A stretch of DNA of 64,000 bases from Valencia hispanica (taxonomy: Eukaryota; Chordata; Actinopteri; Cyprinodontiformes; Valenciidae). The notes beneath the pieces were generated by a model. It saw only the letters and a program-made list of their open reading frames with translations. It made no database searches and was not told the origin of the DNA. Made by a program: the position numbers and the translations under genes. Positions 24,420 to 37,186 of the stretch are shown here, piece by piece; the stretch's first letter is position 1, and every line of letters starts with the position of its first letter. The stretch is from NCBI GenBank assembly GCA_963556495.2, contig OY747712.1, positions 15,225,235 through 15,289,234 on the forward strand, given 5' to 3'.

Positions 24420-24708
24420 TGCCGTAGAGAAAGTGCTCTTACATCAGTCCTTTTTGTTCCTTCTGTTTCTGCTCTGTCTTCTCGAACCCCCAGACAATCA
24501 TGGTAGATGGCAGTTTGTACTGAGCCAGGTTCTGCTGGAGGTTTCTTCCTGTTAAAGGAGGGTTATTCCTCTCCATTGTTACTACATGCTTGCTCTGTAT
24601 GAGGGATTGCTGAGAGGATTGCTCTGGTTGTAGTCTGCATCAGTGGGCACAACCTCAAGTCAATGACTCGATGCATTCTACTGAATTGAAATTTAATTAA
24701 ATAAAAAG
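24420..24708 (+). mobile_element. LINE 3' terminus
   Basis: Contains TCTGCTGGAGGTTTCTTCCT, TCTCCATTGTTACTACATGC, GAGGGATTGCTGAGAGGATT, AAGTCAATGACTCGATGC and a terminal TACTGAATTGAAATTTAATT. These are landmarks of the common teleost LINE 3' end also seen at 45150-46100 and 49610-49960. Probably the end of the element starting at 21395. Confidence 0.7.
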
Positions 24709-24714
24709 GTGATT

Positions 24715-25505
24715 AACAGCCGTCTGCAGCAATGGATGTTAAGTTGATAATGCAATCATTTGATCCGTCTAAAATGTGAATGACAGTGTGTTCTGTGTAC
24801 CAGGATGGAAAACCAATGATTTACCTTACCAAACTGGCATCTGATCAAACCACAAAACCTCTGCAAGAAAGTATCTTGGGCACAGGAGACTAGGGGCAGT
24901 TGGTCAAAACCGCTATCTGCACTCTGTACAGCACTTTGTGATTTTATCTTTTTTATTCTCAGTGTCTTTTATGGTTTTATCTGCTCTCTACTTACTAACA
25001 AATGTTTAAAATATTTAGTACTCGTAAATCCAGCTTTGTAAAGTTGTGTACTAAAATTGACAGAAAATGTATTTGAAGACACTTTGCATTTGTAATTTCA
25101 CATTGTGCACGTATGAAAAATATTAGAAAAGTGCAACCAGTGCAACTGCACTTTCCCAGCAGCTCTAAACATAACAAAAAAAAGTTTTGTAACTGGCCAG
25201 TTTGGTCAGTTCAGTTGGACAGATCTAGTAACTCAGTAGGCAATGCAGAGGCAGACAGAGTTTTACATGGGGAGTTGTGCTTTGTATCTGTGATCAGATT
25301 TCCACAAACTGCACACAACTGAGTCACAAAAACAAAACATTTTTACACTTTTATTCTTTTGTACAGTATACAAAAGCATAAATTTCAGAACATAATATTT
25401 TCCATAGTTGTGAAAACCTTACTTTGTCAAGCTTTTAAAAGGGTATACAGTAGAATTTAAGTATTAAGTGCAGTATTGTTTTGGCCAAAATATGGTAATT
25501 GACCT
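24715..25505. other. Intergenic sequence with no recognised feature
   Basis: AT-rich; nothing supported. Confidence 0.45.
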
Positions 25506-25510
25506 TCAGA

Positions 25511-26115
25511 CCAGGGGCTGGGGACCTCTGGTCCTTTAAGCCTCGTTTCCATTGAGCGGAACAGTGCGGCTCGGTCCGGTCCGCTATTGCTTAATTCTGA
25601 CTTTTTATGGGAGCGTTTTTCCACTGAGCAGCCGGGGTTTACCCTGAACGCTTACGTGGGGTCATACTGGAGGGAAGAGGAAGTGGGTGACACACGAAAA
25701 ATACAGAAGAAGAGGAGGAATAAACAACAACAATGGAGTCCATCTAGCAGCTCATCGTTGTCTTTCTTGCTTTTTGTTTTTTTCTTCACGCAAATACAAC
25801 CTTTGTGGACCGGTGTGTAAAGTTGTCGCGGGGGTGACGTTTAAACTTACTGCAGTGTTTATGAGTTCACCCAATCAAAGGACTGTGTCCAGTAGCTCCG
25901 CCCTAACCGTATTGGACCATTGACCTGTGAACCTACACCTGAAGTAGGACATTAATGGACCAGTACGGGCCTGCTGTATGGGCCGCTTTTACAATGGAAA
26001 CAGACAAAAAGGCGGACCGGACTGGACCAGACCAAACCGGACCGCTCAGTGGAAACGAGGCATTAATGTCCTGTATGTTTAGATGGTTGTTTTAGTTTGA
26101 ACACACCTGTTTTAC
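25511..26115. mobile_element. Palindromic MITE split by a second MITE
   Basis: The left remnant GGGGCTGGGGACCTCTGGTC (to 25539) and the right remnant ATTAATGTCCTGTATGTTTA with GAACACACCTGTTTTA (from 26062) are halves of the family at 16062-16265. They are pushed apart by the 522-bp element at 25540-26061. Confidence 0.65.
25540..26061. mobile_element. Complete MITE with GCCTCGTTTCCA terminal inverted repeats
   Basis: Left end GCCTCGTTTCCATTGAGCGG and right end CCGCTCAGTGGAAACGAGGC form a 20-bp terminal inverted repeat with one mismatch. Inside both ends lie GGACCG/CGGTCC motif clusters. Flanks TTTAA and ATTAA may be a degraded target duplication. It has no transposase frame, so it is a non-autonomous DNA transposon. 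The superfamily is not settled. Confidence 0.85.
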
Positions 26116-28240
26116 ATGAAAAGACTAAATAAATTCTCGACTGAAACCTATTAACTATTTCTTGTTCACCTTTGCCTTATAAAGGAGCAAACAAACACAT
26201 GGAATCTAGATCTTCAGGGTCTCCAAGGTCAGAATTACCAACTAGGTCAACACACATAAACGTACCTATGAAAGGAAAAAAAAAACTGAAGGTTCCTAGG
26301 AGACTACTTCATGTTGGCGCAGCTTATGATGCTTGTGACAAGCTGCAACACATCAGCTGTGGCGGTGAAGAAAGACATAACTGAAACAAATGAAACAGAG
26401 CTCTCTTTCATTAAAAAAGCCCCTAGAGTTCGGTGGTTGTAACAGCAGGCTCCTGCCAACCGTAAACATCCTAGAAACAATAAACTATTTTAAAAGTGTG
26501 TTGGAGCAGACACATCCTCAGACATTTTTAGGACTAAAATTGTACACTTCCCCTCTAGACTATGAAGCCCAGTGGAGGAGGGTTGATGATTTGGACTTGA
26601 CCAGAAACTAGATCATGCAACATTACAGTTACTCCAAACACAGCAGCAAATCTCTACCAGAATAGCTGCAAAATAAAAGAATCATGATGTTGCAATCTAT
26701 ATCCAGGACTCAGCCTGATGGAGAAACTGTACAGAGGTCTTATGAAAGCCATAATATAATAAATGCACACAGTTTCCAATGACTATTCCAATGGGAATAT
26801 GACTACAAAATAATATCAGATACTGTATGACAGTTGCATCAAGCTAATATTGTGAATAGTTAATAGTAAAAATGACAAAATGGTCCATTGTTCTTAGTTT
26901 TTTGAATCACTGCTTCTGAAATCTTTTTTAATTCAACTTTGTTTTAAATTGTTAGGGGAACCAGATGACTGAATGTACACAAAACCCAAGCTTAATGAGA
27001 ACATTTCTTTTTGCTAAATATTTCCCTCCTCATTGAGACTTTTTGATATGCATTGCACAACAGCTAAAATGAGTCAGAATAAGAAGGTAAAACACAATTC
27101 ATAAATAATGCCCACTGGTTATTATAAATTAGTTGTTCCATTCTAATCATTATTATCAGCAGATAAAACACGTTGTGAGCAAGAAAACATTTTTTTTCAT
27201 GCCCAACTAGACATTTTCATGTCCCAGTTTTGTTCAAGTTGCTTTATAATGTTTGGCAGAGGGATTTTTAATCCCAGTTCACATTGTGTGTCCTTTTTGA
27301 TCAGATTCATACATTGATCCCATTAAAGAGAAACACAGGCTGACATTCAAAAGAACTTCATTAATTGGCCTAGAAAAAAAACAAGGTTGCCTCATTATAG
27401 CAGAGATTTTTAAAGCTCTTATGGACATTATGTAACTCCAAATTAGTCTTATTTGAAACAGCAAGCGCAAATAACATTAGGTTGTTTTTCTATGCAGCGG
27501 TAGGGAGATGCAACTAGTGACAAAGTCGAACAATGTCATATTCCCTTATTGTTTTTGCATGCATAAACATACCCTGCTATTCCTCTTCCACCAGCAGTTT
27601 TTATGGCTAATTAAAATTCAAAAAGATTGACATAGGTCATCATTTAGTCCCAAAATGACCTCCTCTTTCTCAAGGATATATGGCTCTCGTTGCTGTTTTC
27701 CATCATGAGGACACAAACAATGGCTGAGGCATTTGAAAGTAACGCCTCACTGTGGTGTGTAGGGATTGTCTCGGCAGCAGCAGTTCAGTTTCCAGGAAGA
27801 CATGAAATCCAGACGGAACAAAGCTGTTATGGGAGTTGGTGAGAGTGTAAACTTTGGGAATTGGTTGGAATGACTGGACACCCTCATTGTGTGTGTGTGT
27901 TGTCAGTTTATAGATGGAGAGAATCATCAGTGTCTTTGTGAGCGTGAGATTGAAGGCTGTGTTTCAGTGGTTGACCACTAACAATTTTAAGTCATGTTGA
28001 ACAAATATATCCAGCCTCACTCCGGTGGTTGTCTGGTATAACCCCACAGGAGTGACAGACCATTCATTGTCAACACCAGGTCTCAAATCTGTTATTTATT
28101 GTTCACAAAGAGGTGGATCTTCGAGCTGTTTCTGCTCACTAACACCGATGTCTTCTTGTCAGTGCTTGAATCATTTTGGTCACGTTAGTTTTATCTAAAA
28201 GTAAGCATTATAGTTTTTAGCTTTATATGTGCAAATTAAG
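26115..28240. other. Intergenic sequence with no recognised feature
   Basis: Mostly AT-rich. A moderately GC-richer patch at 27690-27960 has no recognisable coding or repeat content. Confidence 0.4.
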
Positions 28241-29396
28241 GTGCCGTACAAAAGTATCCATGCCCCTTAATTAATCTTAATCTCACATTTTGTCACGTTA
28301 AAAGCATAAAAATCGATGTATTTTATTGGGACTTTATGGGATACACCAACACAAACTTCTGCATATTCTGCTAATTTATTGTAAATTTAAATCTGATAAG
28401 TGAGCCCTGTGTATGTATTCATCACCCTCTACTATGATACCCCTAAATAAAATCCAATACAACCAAAACCCTCCATTTTCTGATCAGGTCATTCTCACGT
28501 AAATCTGTATAACTGCAGCTGTTCTGTGAAGGTCTCAAAGGTATGTTAGCGAACATTAGTAAACAAATAACTTTGTGATGACCAAAGAGCGCAAGAGACA
28601 AGTCAAAATGTCAAGCATTAAACATCTCACTGAGATCTGTTCAACCCATCATCTGAAAATGGATAGATTATGGCACTACTGCAAATTTACCAAGACATTG
28701 TCTTCCCCCTTAACTGACAGTCCAGACAAGGTGAGCATTAATCAGTGAAACAGCCAAGAGGCCCATGGTAACTCTTTAGGAGCTGCACAGATCTACAACC
28801 AAGGAGGGAGAATCTGTTGACAAGACAACTATTAGTCATGAACTCCACAAATCGGGTCTTTATTAAAGAGTGACAAGAAGAAAACTTTTAATAAAAGAAA
28901 GCCATAAGAAGTCTTGTCTGCAGTTTGAGACAAAAAATTCTAGTGTATACAGAAAACATGTGGAAGAAGGTGCTCGGGTCAAAATGGGAGAAGATTTTGC
29001 TTCCTGATACATGCAAAACACCATGTGTAGCGGAAAACTAGGATGCTTTTTTCAAGACCGACAAGGAAGTAGATCGTAGTTGATGAGGAGATGAATGGAT
29101 CTAAAAGCAGTGTAATCCTGGAAAATGACCTGCTCAGGGCTGCAAAATAATTGACACTAGGACTAAGGTGTGGCTTCCAGTGGGGTTAGAACTGCAAATA
29201 CACAGCTAGAGCTATAGCTGACTGGTTTAGGTCAAGGTATATTCATGTACACAATGACCCAGTACAAACCTAAAACAAAAATAAAGTCAGGGAGAAGTCT
29301 TGATAGTGGAATATGACTTTATAACCAACTTTTGCAAAAATATACAGGCTTAGAAAATAAATGTTTGTAGTGGCAATGTGACAAAATGTGAAAAAC
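28241..29396 (+). mobile_element. Tc1-like transposon relic, nearly full span
   Basis: Starts with a degraded terminal repeat (GTACAAAAGTATCCATGCCCC, CACATTTTGTCACGTT). It continues through the transposase landmarks in order: CATCTGAAAATGGATAGATTATGGC, AGCCAAGAGGCCCATGGTAACTC, GAAAGCCATAAGAAGTC, TGTGTAGCGGAAAACTA, GAATGGATCTAAAAGCAG. It ends at GTGACAAAATGTGAAAAACTGG. Numerous stops and deletions make it non-functional. It is the best template here for the other Tc1 fragments. Confidence 0.85.
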
Positions 29397-29789
29397 TGGC
29401 ACTGTCTACACCTTCCTTCTGACTTTTTCTATGATCTTTTGTCTATGGTGCTTTGGAAACATCTCATTTCTTTATATAATTTATTTTACTGGAGCCAGAC
29501 CTTCATCCAGGTGGTCTTGATAAATATTTCTTTAGACTTTTCAAAAGTCTTTCAAGGCCCTTGGGTTTTGACACTAAATGTTTGGTTTGAAAATATCCCA
29601 TATTAAATTGGATATCAATGCACCTTAAGATTTCTTGGCCTGAATCTACAGTATAAGAAACACAAATAATAACAGAGATATAATAAAGTATTTTATCATG
29701 AAAACATGATCTCCAAAAAGCTATTGGCTGTAAAGGTGTGATTCAGTAGATGACTGACTGAAGTTTGAGATTGAATATCCCTCCCCCCA

Positions 29790-30345
29790 ACAACACTCTC
29801 CAGTGCATTCTTGTCAATCCCAAGGTGTTCTCTGGGCAGAAGGGATATAAAGTTCCTTCATTTAGGGTCTCTCTCTTTCAATGGGACATGCTCAAGAAAC
29901 CTCTAAACTGAGACTCCCAGGAGCCATCCTGATCTGATTTCAAATCACTTGTCACTGATGTGAAGGAGCATCGACTCTACTTCGAGCTCCATCGGATGAA
30001 GGAGATCATCACCTCTTCTTCAAGACTGAGCCCAGGTAGCCTATGTAGAAATGTCATTGTACAATTGTACGCACAATTGCACTTTTTTTGTTATGATCCA
30101 TATCTAACAAAAATAGGTTAAAGTCAAAATGATAAATCAAGAACTTTGCTTGTTGGCTAAGTTCCTTCTTCACCACAACTGGAAAGAACCACTGCCGTGT
30201 TATTGCAGATAAGGCCCCAATCCATCTATCCACCATCTGCTCCATCAAGCCATCATTTGGAAACAAAACAGAATTCAACTGCTTCGCTTGAGGCAAAGAC
30301 TATCCCCATTACCCAGATCAAACCTCTGTTCCTTTAGATAACCAT
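29790..30345 (-). mobile_element. RTE/Rex3-like LINE relic
   Basis: The minus-strand frame at 30054-30296 keeps the C-terminal reverse-transcriptase pattern of a common fish RTE-type LINE: VDRWIGALSAITRQ followed by PVVVKKELSQQAKFLIY. The plus strand at 29850-30000 carries further non-overlapping pieces of its 3' coding end. The frame is broken repeatedly. The clade is assigned by pattern and could be a related group. Confidence 0.7.
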
Positions 30346-30423
30346 TCCTACAAGCAAATTAACATTAAATAGATATAAATAAGACAACATTGCCTTTCAT
30401 TTAAACAACATAAAAGGGTTTAG

Positions 30424-30632
30424 GTCAGGGGTGCAAAGTTCTAAACCTCGAAAGCTACTGTCCTGCAACCTTTAGATGCATCTCTTCCCCAATACCTTTG
30501 AATCAAATGAATGGCTTGTTATCAGTCCTTTGCAGAGCTGAATGATTGCTGATGAGGGAAATTCAGCCATTTGATTCACGTGTGTTTTTTTTGCAGGACA
30601 GTAGCTCTCGAGGAATGAACTTGAACACCCAC
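30424..30632. mobile_element. Palindromic MITE, well preserved
   Basis: The inner inverted arms GCTACTGTCCTGCA (left) and TGCAGGACAGTAGC (right) are exact reverse complements about 120 bp apart, with outer CCTCGAAAG and CTCTCGAGG remnants. Same family as 16062-16265. Confidence 0.75.
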
Positions 30633-30774
30633 TGGTATAGGTTGATCAAATGGGCTAACACTTTTGCAAAATCTGGACAGTACCTTTGGGCTGGTAAACT
30701 CAAAATTTTAACATAGTTTTCTGAGCTTAACAAAGTGAAATATTCCCAGTCACTTGCACCTGTTTTTCATCAGT

Positions 30775-31297
30775 TAATCAACTCACCTGACGGTGGAGAG
30801 CGTCATCTGCACCTGCATCACCGTGTGGCACGGCAGCTGTACTGCTGCTGAGAGGAAGGCTCTGCAGCAGGTGAAAGCTGCACAAAGGACTGTAGGGAGC
30901 ACGCTTCCCACCACCTCGGATCTCTACACATCCCAATGCAGGGGACGGGCCCTCCGCATCCTGAAGGACTCCACCCATCCGGCTCATAGCCTGTTTCAGC
31001 CCCTGCCCTCAGGCAGGCGGCTGAGGAGCATACAGAGCAAGACCACCAGGCTCAATAACAGCTTCTTCCCTGCAGCTGTTAGACTGCTGAACTCCAGCTG
31101 TGTCCTGTAGAGCACATTTATTTTTATTTATTTATTACATTTATTTAAATATATCTATATATAGATTTTTTTTGTTTTTGTTTTTCTTTTTGTTTTTACT
31201 AATTTAATTTAAATAGGCTATAATTCCGGACCTGAGTCCTAATTTCATACCATTACATGTAACAAGAGATGGTATGACAATAAAAGTTCCTTGAATC
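30775..31297 (+). mobile_element. Non-LTR retrotransposon, C-terminal ORF and 3' end
   Basis: The frame at 30793-31110 (105 residues) matches the tail of fish LINE ORF2 proteins: ESVICTCITVWHGSCTAAER, KALQQVKAAQRTVG, then ALRILKDSTHPAHSLFQPLP, SGRRLRSI and TRLNNSFFPAAVRLLN. The 3' UTR ends with GACAATAAAAGTTCCTTGAA. The frame is open to its stop, so the insertion is fairly recent. 5'-truncated. The clade is not assigned. Confidence 0.8.
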
Positions 31298-31299
31298 CT

Positions 31300-32265
31300 T
31301 AAAAGTCTGAAGGTTGGTTTAGGCTCCAACAGTAACCACCAACCTGTTAGTCTCCGGCAAATTATTTTTTTCTCCTTTGTGCCTCTTCCTGTGGAGTTTC
31401 CATTGGTTTATTATAAAAATTATTAACTAAATAACAAACTGTAATTGATATAACTGAGAGTCTAATGCTTTGTCAATAACATACCCTCTCACCCTGTCTG
31501 AAGAGCATCAGTGAGACTAAATAAGTCACAGAAATTTAACTGCACTCTAAAGAAAAAACGTATTAAGTCTCTCCTCATGTGGCTGCCTTACAGCAGGGGT
31601 TTTGCCATTTAATTCCATTGTGATTATCCCCTGCCTTGATTGTCACAGGCTCAAAATGAGATTGATTAGCTGTCCCTCATTTTAAGAATTCACTGGCTGC
31701 CACCGAGCTAAACTGCTTTCTAAGCTTTGGATTAAGAATGCAAAATAGCTCTGAATGAACTGCACAGGAGCAAGTCTGAGCTAACTACTGTCTTAGAAAT
31801 TAAACAGTGTCCTACTATAAATGGAATTGGTGAAGCACGTAACTATTAAATAGGATCAGTAAATCCGATAAACCCCATTGTTGATCCTAGCTGACCACCA
31901 GGTTAGTGTGCCTTAATGCACTCAGGCAGACAGCTAAACTGTAAAGGATCACATAACTTTCTTGCCATAGTGTGTGCTTTATTGTAAAAAGCCAAAGAGA
32001 CAGACTTTCTCTAAGTAGATCCAGGAAGTGGATTAAAATAAAAGTTAATATCAAAAGGGCAAATTATTATGATTAATTGTGGCTATAATTGGGAATGTGA
32101 AGACATCCACATGCAGAAATATACATAGAGCGCAGTATATTAGTTATTGTGTAACATCAGTAACATTTCTATATTTTTGCTCATTCACAGCAGTTGTTTC
32201 TCAGAAAGGTCTGATTCTACTTCCCATTCCAACAGAAATTTGGTTTATCAATAATTCAGACTTTT
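31300..32265. other. Intergenic sequence with no recognised feature
   Basis: Unique-looking, AT-rich; no exon or repeat supported. Confidence 0.4.
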
Positions 32266-33099
32266 CAGGAGTATTTTGTGTTTGCTTCAAAGTATTTTAT
32301 TGGGATTTCATGCAGTGATGGTCGAGCTGAAGGGAACTGCCACCTGTGTGCTTGTTATTCTCAGTTATAAATCCAGCTGGGCTGTGAAGGCATCAGAGGT
32401 TTGTGAGAGAACATTTCCGAACAAAGAGCATCATGAAGACCAAGAACACTTCAGACAGATCAGAAGGAAAGCTTTATTAGGTTACAGAACAACAGCTTTG
32501 AACATCTCACAGAGCTCTTTTTTTATTTCACAATCTGAAACTCAACGTGTATGGCACAACTGAAAACCTACAAGACATTGACTTCTACTTGTACTTACAG
32601 ACTAGGCAAGGAGAGCATTTATCAAATTTTTTGTCCGTATCCAAAATGCTATGCAGTGCAGAAATAACACTTTACATGATCCTAAACCCACAGCAAAATA
32701 TTGTAGTGGCAGCATCATGCTGTGAGGATGCTTTTTTTGGCAGGGAAAGCAAAGCCGGAGTTGATAGGAATGTGTATTGAAGCAAATACCTGACAATCTT
32801 TGGGGGGCGGGCTGTTAAAGGTTGCAAAAGAACTGACATTGGGTTGGAGGTTTACCTTCCAGCAGTACAACAACCTTAAACATACATTCTGAGCTGCAAT
32901 GGAATGGTTTAGAAACTGTATTCAAACGTAAGAATGGCCAAGTGAAAGCAAATTGGTCATAAATCCAACTGAGAATCTGTGGTAAGTCTTGAAAACTGGC
33001 GTTCATAGAGACTCTCCATCCAACCTGACTGAGTTTGACCAATTTGCAAAGAAGACAGATATTCAAAAGTGGTGTACATCCCCAAAAAACTTAAAGCTG

Positions 33100-33894
33100 C
33101 TTTTGTTATTGACTTTTCAGAGGTATGCGACTTCTCCATGACTGACGTGCTCTTCCAATATGGCGACTGTAAACAGGAGTGTGCTGTGTGCATGGCCCCA
33201 TCCTCTGAGGGTTGCGCGATGCGCATGTAAGTTCATTGACAGCCAACAGGGCGGAAACTCGAATTCTATTGGCTTGAACAAATTGGCGGTCAGTGTAAAA
33301 TGAATAGGGGTCTATGGAAGGAAAGTGGGACTTAGGAAGAATAACAAATGTTGTGGAGCACTAGTCTTATATCATAGTATTGAACTCCACTATGCTGCAC
33401 AGTGGCACAGCTGGTAGCACTGTTGCCTTCCAGCAAGAAGGCCTGGGTTTAAATCCCAGCCTGGAGTCTTTCTGCACGAAGTTTGCATGTTTTCCCTGTG
33501 CATGCGTGGGTTCGCTCCGGGTACTCTGGCTTCCTCCCACTATCCAAAAATATGACTGTTAGATTAATTCCACTCTCTAAACTGCCCTTAGATATGAGTG
33601 TGTGTGTGTGTGTGTGTGCATGCACTGTTTTTTTGTCCTCTGTGTCTTTATGTTACCCTGCGATGGACTAGCGACCTGTCCAGAGTGTTCCCCCCCTCTC
33701 GCCCGATTAATACTGGAGATAGGCACCAGCCCCCCCCCCCCCCCCCCCGCGACCCTGCAAAGGATGGACAGCTATAGATAATAGATGGATGGATAGCCTT
33801 TTATCATAGTATTGAACCCCACTATCATTTTAAAGATTTATTTAATTAACTTTGATTAACTTTGATACCTAAATATATTCTCGGGACTGCAGCT
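33100..33894. mobile_element. Insertion within Tc1 relic, itself holding a SINE
   Basis: Flanked by direct TTAAAGCTG copies (33091-33099 and 33895-33903). The right end GGGACTGCAGCTTTAAAG could instead be an element terminus, so the target-site reading is tentative. Without the SINE (and its target duplication) the insert is about 360 bp, has no ORF and includes a small GC-richer stretch at 33150-33250. Probably a non-autonomous DNA element. Confidence 0.6.
33394..33801 (+). mobile_element. tRNA-derived-type SINE with 24-bp target duplication
   Basis: The head resembles Pol III promoter boxes: A-box-like TGGCACAGCTGGTAG and B-box-like GGTTTAAATCC. The body has GCATGCGTGGGTTCGCTCCG and GGCTTCCTCCCAC, a (TG)n tract, then CCTGCGATGGACTAGCGACC and a GGATGGATGG tail. 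Direct copies at 33369-33393 and 33802-33825 (TATCATAGTATTGAAC and on) differ at one base and are its target-site duplication. A 19-bp C run lies at 33730-33748. Confidence 0.85.
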
Positions 33895-34124
33895 TTAAAG
33901 CTGTAATTGTAGCAAAAGGTGTTTATATTGAGTCAAAGAGGTTAAATATAAATACATGTCACACTTTTCAGATTTTATTTGAGCAAAATTCAGAAAACCG
34001 TGTATTATTTGCCACCAACTTAAACTATTATTTCCCTTCAACTCCAAATAAAATAGGTCTGCAGCATTATATAGTATAAAAATGTTTAAGGATTACAGAT
34101 ATTTTTGCAGGGCACAGTATTAAG

Positions 34125-35415
34125 TGTTTGGGTTTTTTATTTGTTGAAATTTTAAAATATATTTCTGCTTTCATTTAACCCTTTTCTACATTCCTTTGTT
34201 TTTCCTGACAATATTTATTATTTTATTTTCAACATATAAATGTTATGATTTTTAATTGGGTAACTTGTTTGTAGTTTACAAAGGGGTTCAACACAAAATA
34301 TGCATATTAATATACAGAAATCAACATTTTACAGCCATGGTCATATTTATATAGATTTTAACATATTGAAATATATTGAAATATATGCTTATGGTTGAAT
34401 TTCTTTTCAGTTTCTCTTAAGAGCACCACACAGCCCCTGAAATCAGGTCATCCGGCTCACACCGAAGCAACACTTCTATATGTGCTTTATTTGACAGCCT
34501 ATCCCATGATCACTATCTGGGACAAAGACTTATTCAGGAGGGCGTCATCTATCATGAATGCATGGACTGTGTGTGTGCGTGAATGTGTGAGAGCTGATGG
34601 GAAATAGTGATGCAGTAGCAACAATTTACCAAGAGAGGTCGCTTTTCTGCCGTTTTTCAGTCTCACGTTAAACGCGACCTCAAAAGCCAATACGTTTTGG
34701 ATATTTTAACGATATTTTTACCATTTTGTTTGAGATCTGACTGCCTCATGTACTTTTGACAAATAAAAATATCAAAAATATAGTTCTAGGACTGGTTTAA
34801 GAAAATAAACCTATGTAAGTCCTGACCACACATGAAATGGCTGAGGTAATGCTGATTAGTACTATTAGGAACACCTTTTTGCACACATTACATCAGAACA
34901 GGTGCTTTACCTGATTAACCCTAAATCACACTCAAATTTTCATACTCATTAAAGAAATGGACTAAAAACCTTTTTATTATCATAACCTGTTTTCAGATGA
35001 AAACTCTTGATGTAAATCTTGGTCTTCATGCAATTTATACTGCTGAACAAATAAAAACTGTTCAAACAGATTACTGTAATGCACAATCCATGTTTTGAAA
35101 ATCTGTAGAAAGGTATAGATGCAGGTTGTTGGTTATCAGGGTTTTGTTGATTTCAGCAAGATTCAGTTGTCTTAAAACACTTCATTGATTGGTCATTTTA
35201 CTTTTTTCATAGTAAGTTATTAGGGTATTCTTTAATATGTAGAACAATTTAAGCTTTTGCTTAACCTCTGTATTTCTACACTAAACTGAAATTAATAAAG
35301 CATTCTATTATATTTTGAAAACTTTTATTATATTTGCAAACACAAAAAAAACGAGGAAATAGGAATTCTTGGGAAACATTTCCACACTTCTTATTTAAAG
35401 AAATGCTCTCATATC
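34125..35415. other. Intergenic sequence with no recognised feature
   Basis: AT-rich, no support for exons or known repeats. Confidence 0.4.
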
Positions 35416-36006
35416 CTCATATTCAGGGGCGCTGCTAAGGATTTTGGGCCCCATGAAAATAATCTTGGCAGGGCCCCCAACACAACTGAGACTTTTTTCA
35501 TATTAATTTACATAAAATTATGCGGTTTTATGGTATTTTGACTATCATTCTCATATATTTAAGTCAATCAGACAATTGAACTCCATCCCATGTCCACACC
35601 CGTAATTTGTCCTAATATTGTCCTAACCTAATGTTTTTAACATGACAGTTGAAATGTAACGGAAACACTGAGCACTCTTAATACAATGAAATGTATTTAT
35701 ATTTATTTGCTTCAACCACTGATACTGAAATTTCTAAATAAAACTCTTCAATTTGAAAAACCGGAATTACAATCTGTGGTTAAAAAAAAAAATCTCAGCA
35801 AGAAAACACCACCATAAAACAAAATGGCCATGTAAAATTTCTAATAATTTTAGCAGAACTTGCATAACATACTATATCAAAGAATGGCCAAGGTATAACA
35901 TAGCTGAGTCTGAGTTACTCTTTCCACATCATTTCTAATCTCGTCCTTGCTCAACATTTATAAACAAAAGTCCAACATTGGTCCTTTTCAGCTGCCAAAT
36001 CATTAA

Positions 36007-36447
36007 TCAAATCTTTGAAGTCGAGCTCTCTAGCCAACTCGCTCTCAATGGAAACCATAGCAAGACTGCAAAGCCTTTCTTGAGACATTGTAGACCTCGA
36101 GTAGTTTTTTTTATCAGTTTTAATTTGCTGAATGCCCTCTCCCCACCAGCAACAGTCACTGGCAGTGTGCTAAATAAACGCAAAGCAATGCACACCTCTC
36201 CAAAGATGCTTTGCAGCTGCAGCTTACAAATAGAATTTAGGAGTTCCAGAGGTGACAGGTTAGGGGGGAAGTTGGAAGCATAAACACGGTTTAGGTGTCT
36301 TACTTGATTTTCAAAATCATGAGTTAGATCACTGGAATACTTAGTGATCAGTGGTTGGCACACAGAAGAGATTTTGTCCTCACTAATCTGCCCAACTTTC
36401 AGAACCGCATAAAACTCGTTCACCATATCAGCAATTCTCTCAGACAT
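36007..36447 (-). pseudogene. hAT transposase C-terminal fragment
   Basis: A 146-codon minus-strand frame. The residues around VTVAGGERAFSKLKLIK match the hAT C-terminal dimerisation region as found in ZMYM1-like and related domesticated or free transposases. The normal continuation after LKLIK degrades. No RNase-H-like catalytic core remains nearby, so it cannot be a working transposase. Confidence 0.8.
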
Positions 36448-37186
36448 TAATGTGTTGCCATTAAACCAATACTAATAGCCACTTACTTTCTTCTTCATGT
36501 GGGAGCGCAGGGGCCTGATTCAGGGGATGCTGGAGTTAGGGGTTGGGAGACAGCCGGACCAGGTGGTGCTGCTGGTTCACTTGACTCTGTTTGGGACGAG
36601 ACACGATTTTGACAAAGTGCGTTTGACTGCATTGAATATTTAACTAAAACTGTGTATTATTATTTTTTCCAGCGTTTTCTTGACCTGGGGAGAAAATTGA
36701 GTTCGCTTATCATGCACTTTTAAGTGCATTGCATTTGACTGTTCAAAACGATTGAGACATCATTTTGATAGAGGCAAGGCCAACTGATAGTCTATATAAC
36801 AGCTTATACTGGCTCAAACGCTAGATGGTAACCATGGCAATGGAGACAACGTTATTTCACAGTTGACTCGTTGCAACAGCAAGACAGACAAAACATGAGT
36901 GATTTTATCATTTCTTTTAACTTGTTTTGTGAGTTTACCAACTTTGAAGACTGGGATGCAGAAGAAGAAAAAGAGAGAAGAGAATATGAAAAGAAAAGAA
37001 AAAGGAGAAGCGACAAGGTCGGGTCGCTGTGGCCACGTTGCTTGGCAACGCCTGTATATGGGAGATATTAAATAGTGCGCTTGACTTATAAAAATAAAAA
37101 CCTTCACAATTTTAACTCTAAAACACATTAAAGTATTATTAATTGATTAAATACTTCTTTCTTTCGTAAGTGACCATGGTGTAAGC

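Larger units (their letters stand above)
32268..34120 (+). mobile_element. Tc1-like transposon relic carrying a nested insertion
   Basis: The left part (to 33099) holds decayed Tc1 landmarks from GTATTTTATTGGGATTTCATG through CAGCATCATGCTGTGAGGATG and TGCAAAAGAACTGACATTGGG to CCCCAAAAAACTTAAAGCTG. The sequence resumes at 33895 with TTAAAGCTGTAATTGTAGC and AAAAGGTG, and ends in a terminal-type ATATTTTTGCAGGGCACAGTA. The 795-bp gap is a later insertion. Confidence 0.85.

Noticed and set aside
33400..33470. tRNA gene (A- and B-box-like motifs)
   Set aside because: No cloverleaf or anticodon stem; it is the head of a SINE with a target duplication.
36871..37071. 66-codon frame rich in E, K and R (EEEKERREYEKKRKRR)
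   Set aside because: Lies within the hAT element on the strand opposite its transposase and reflects purine-rich DNA; no homology recognised.
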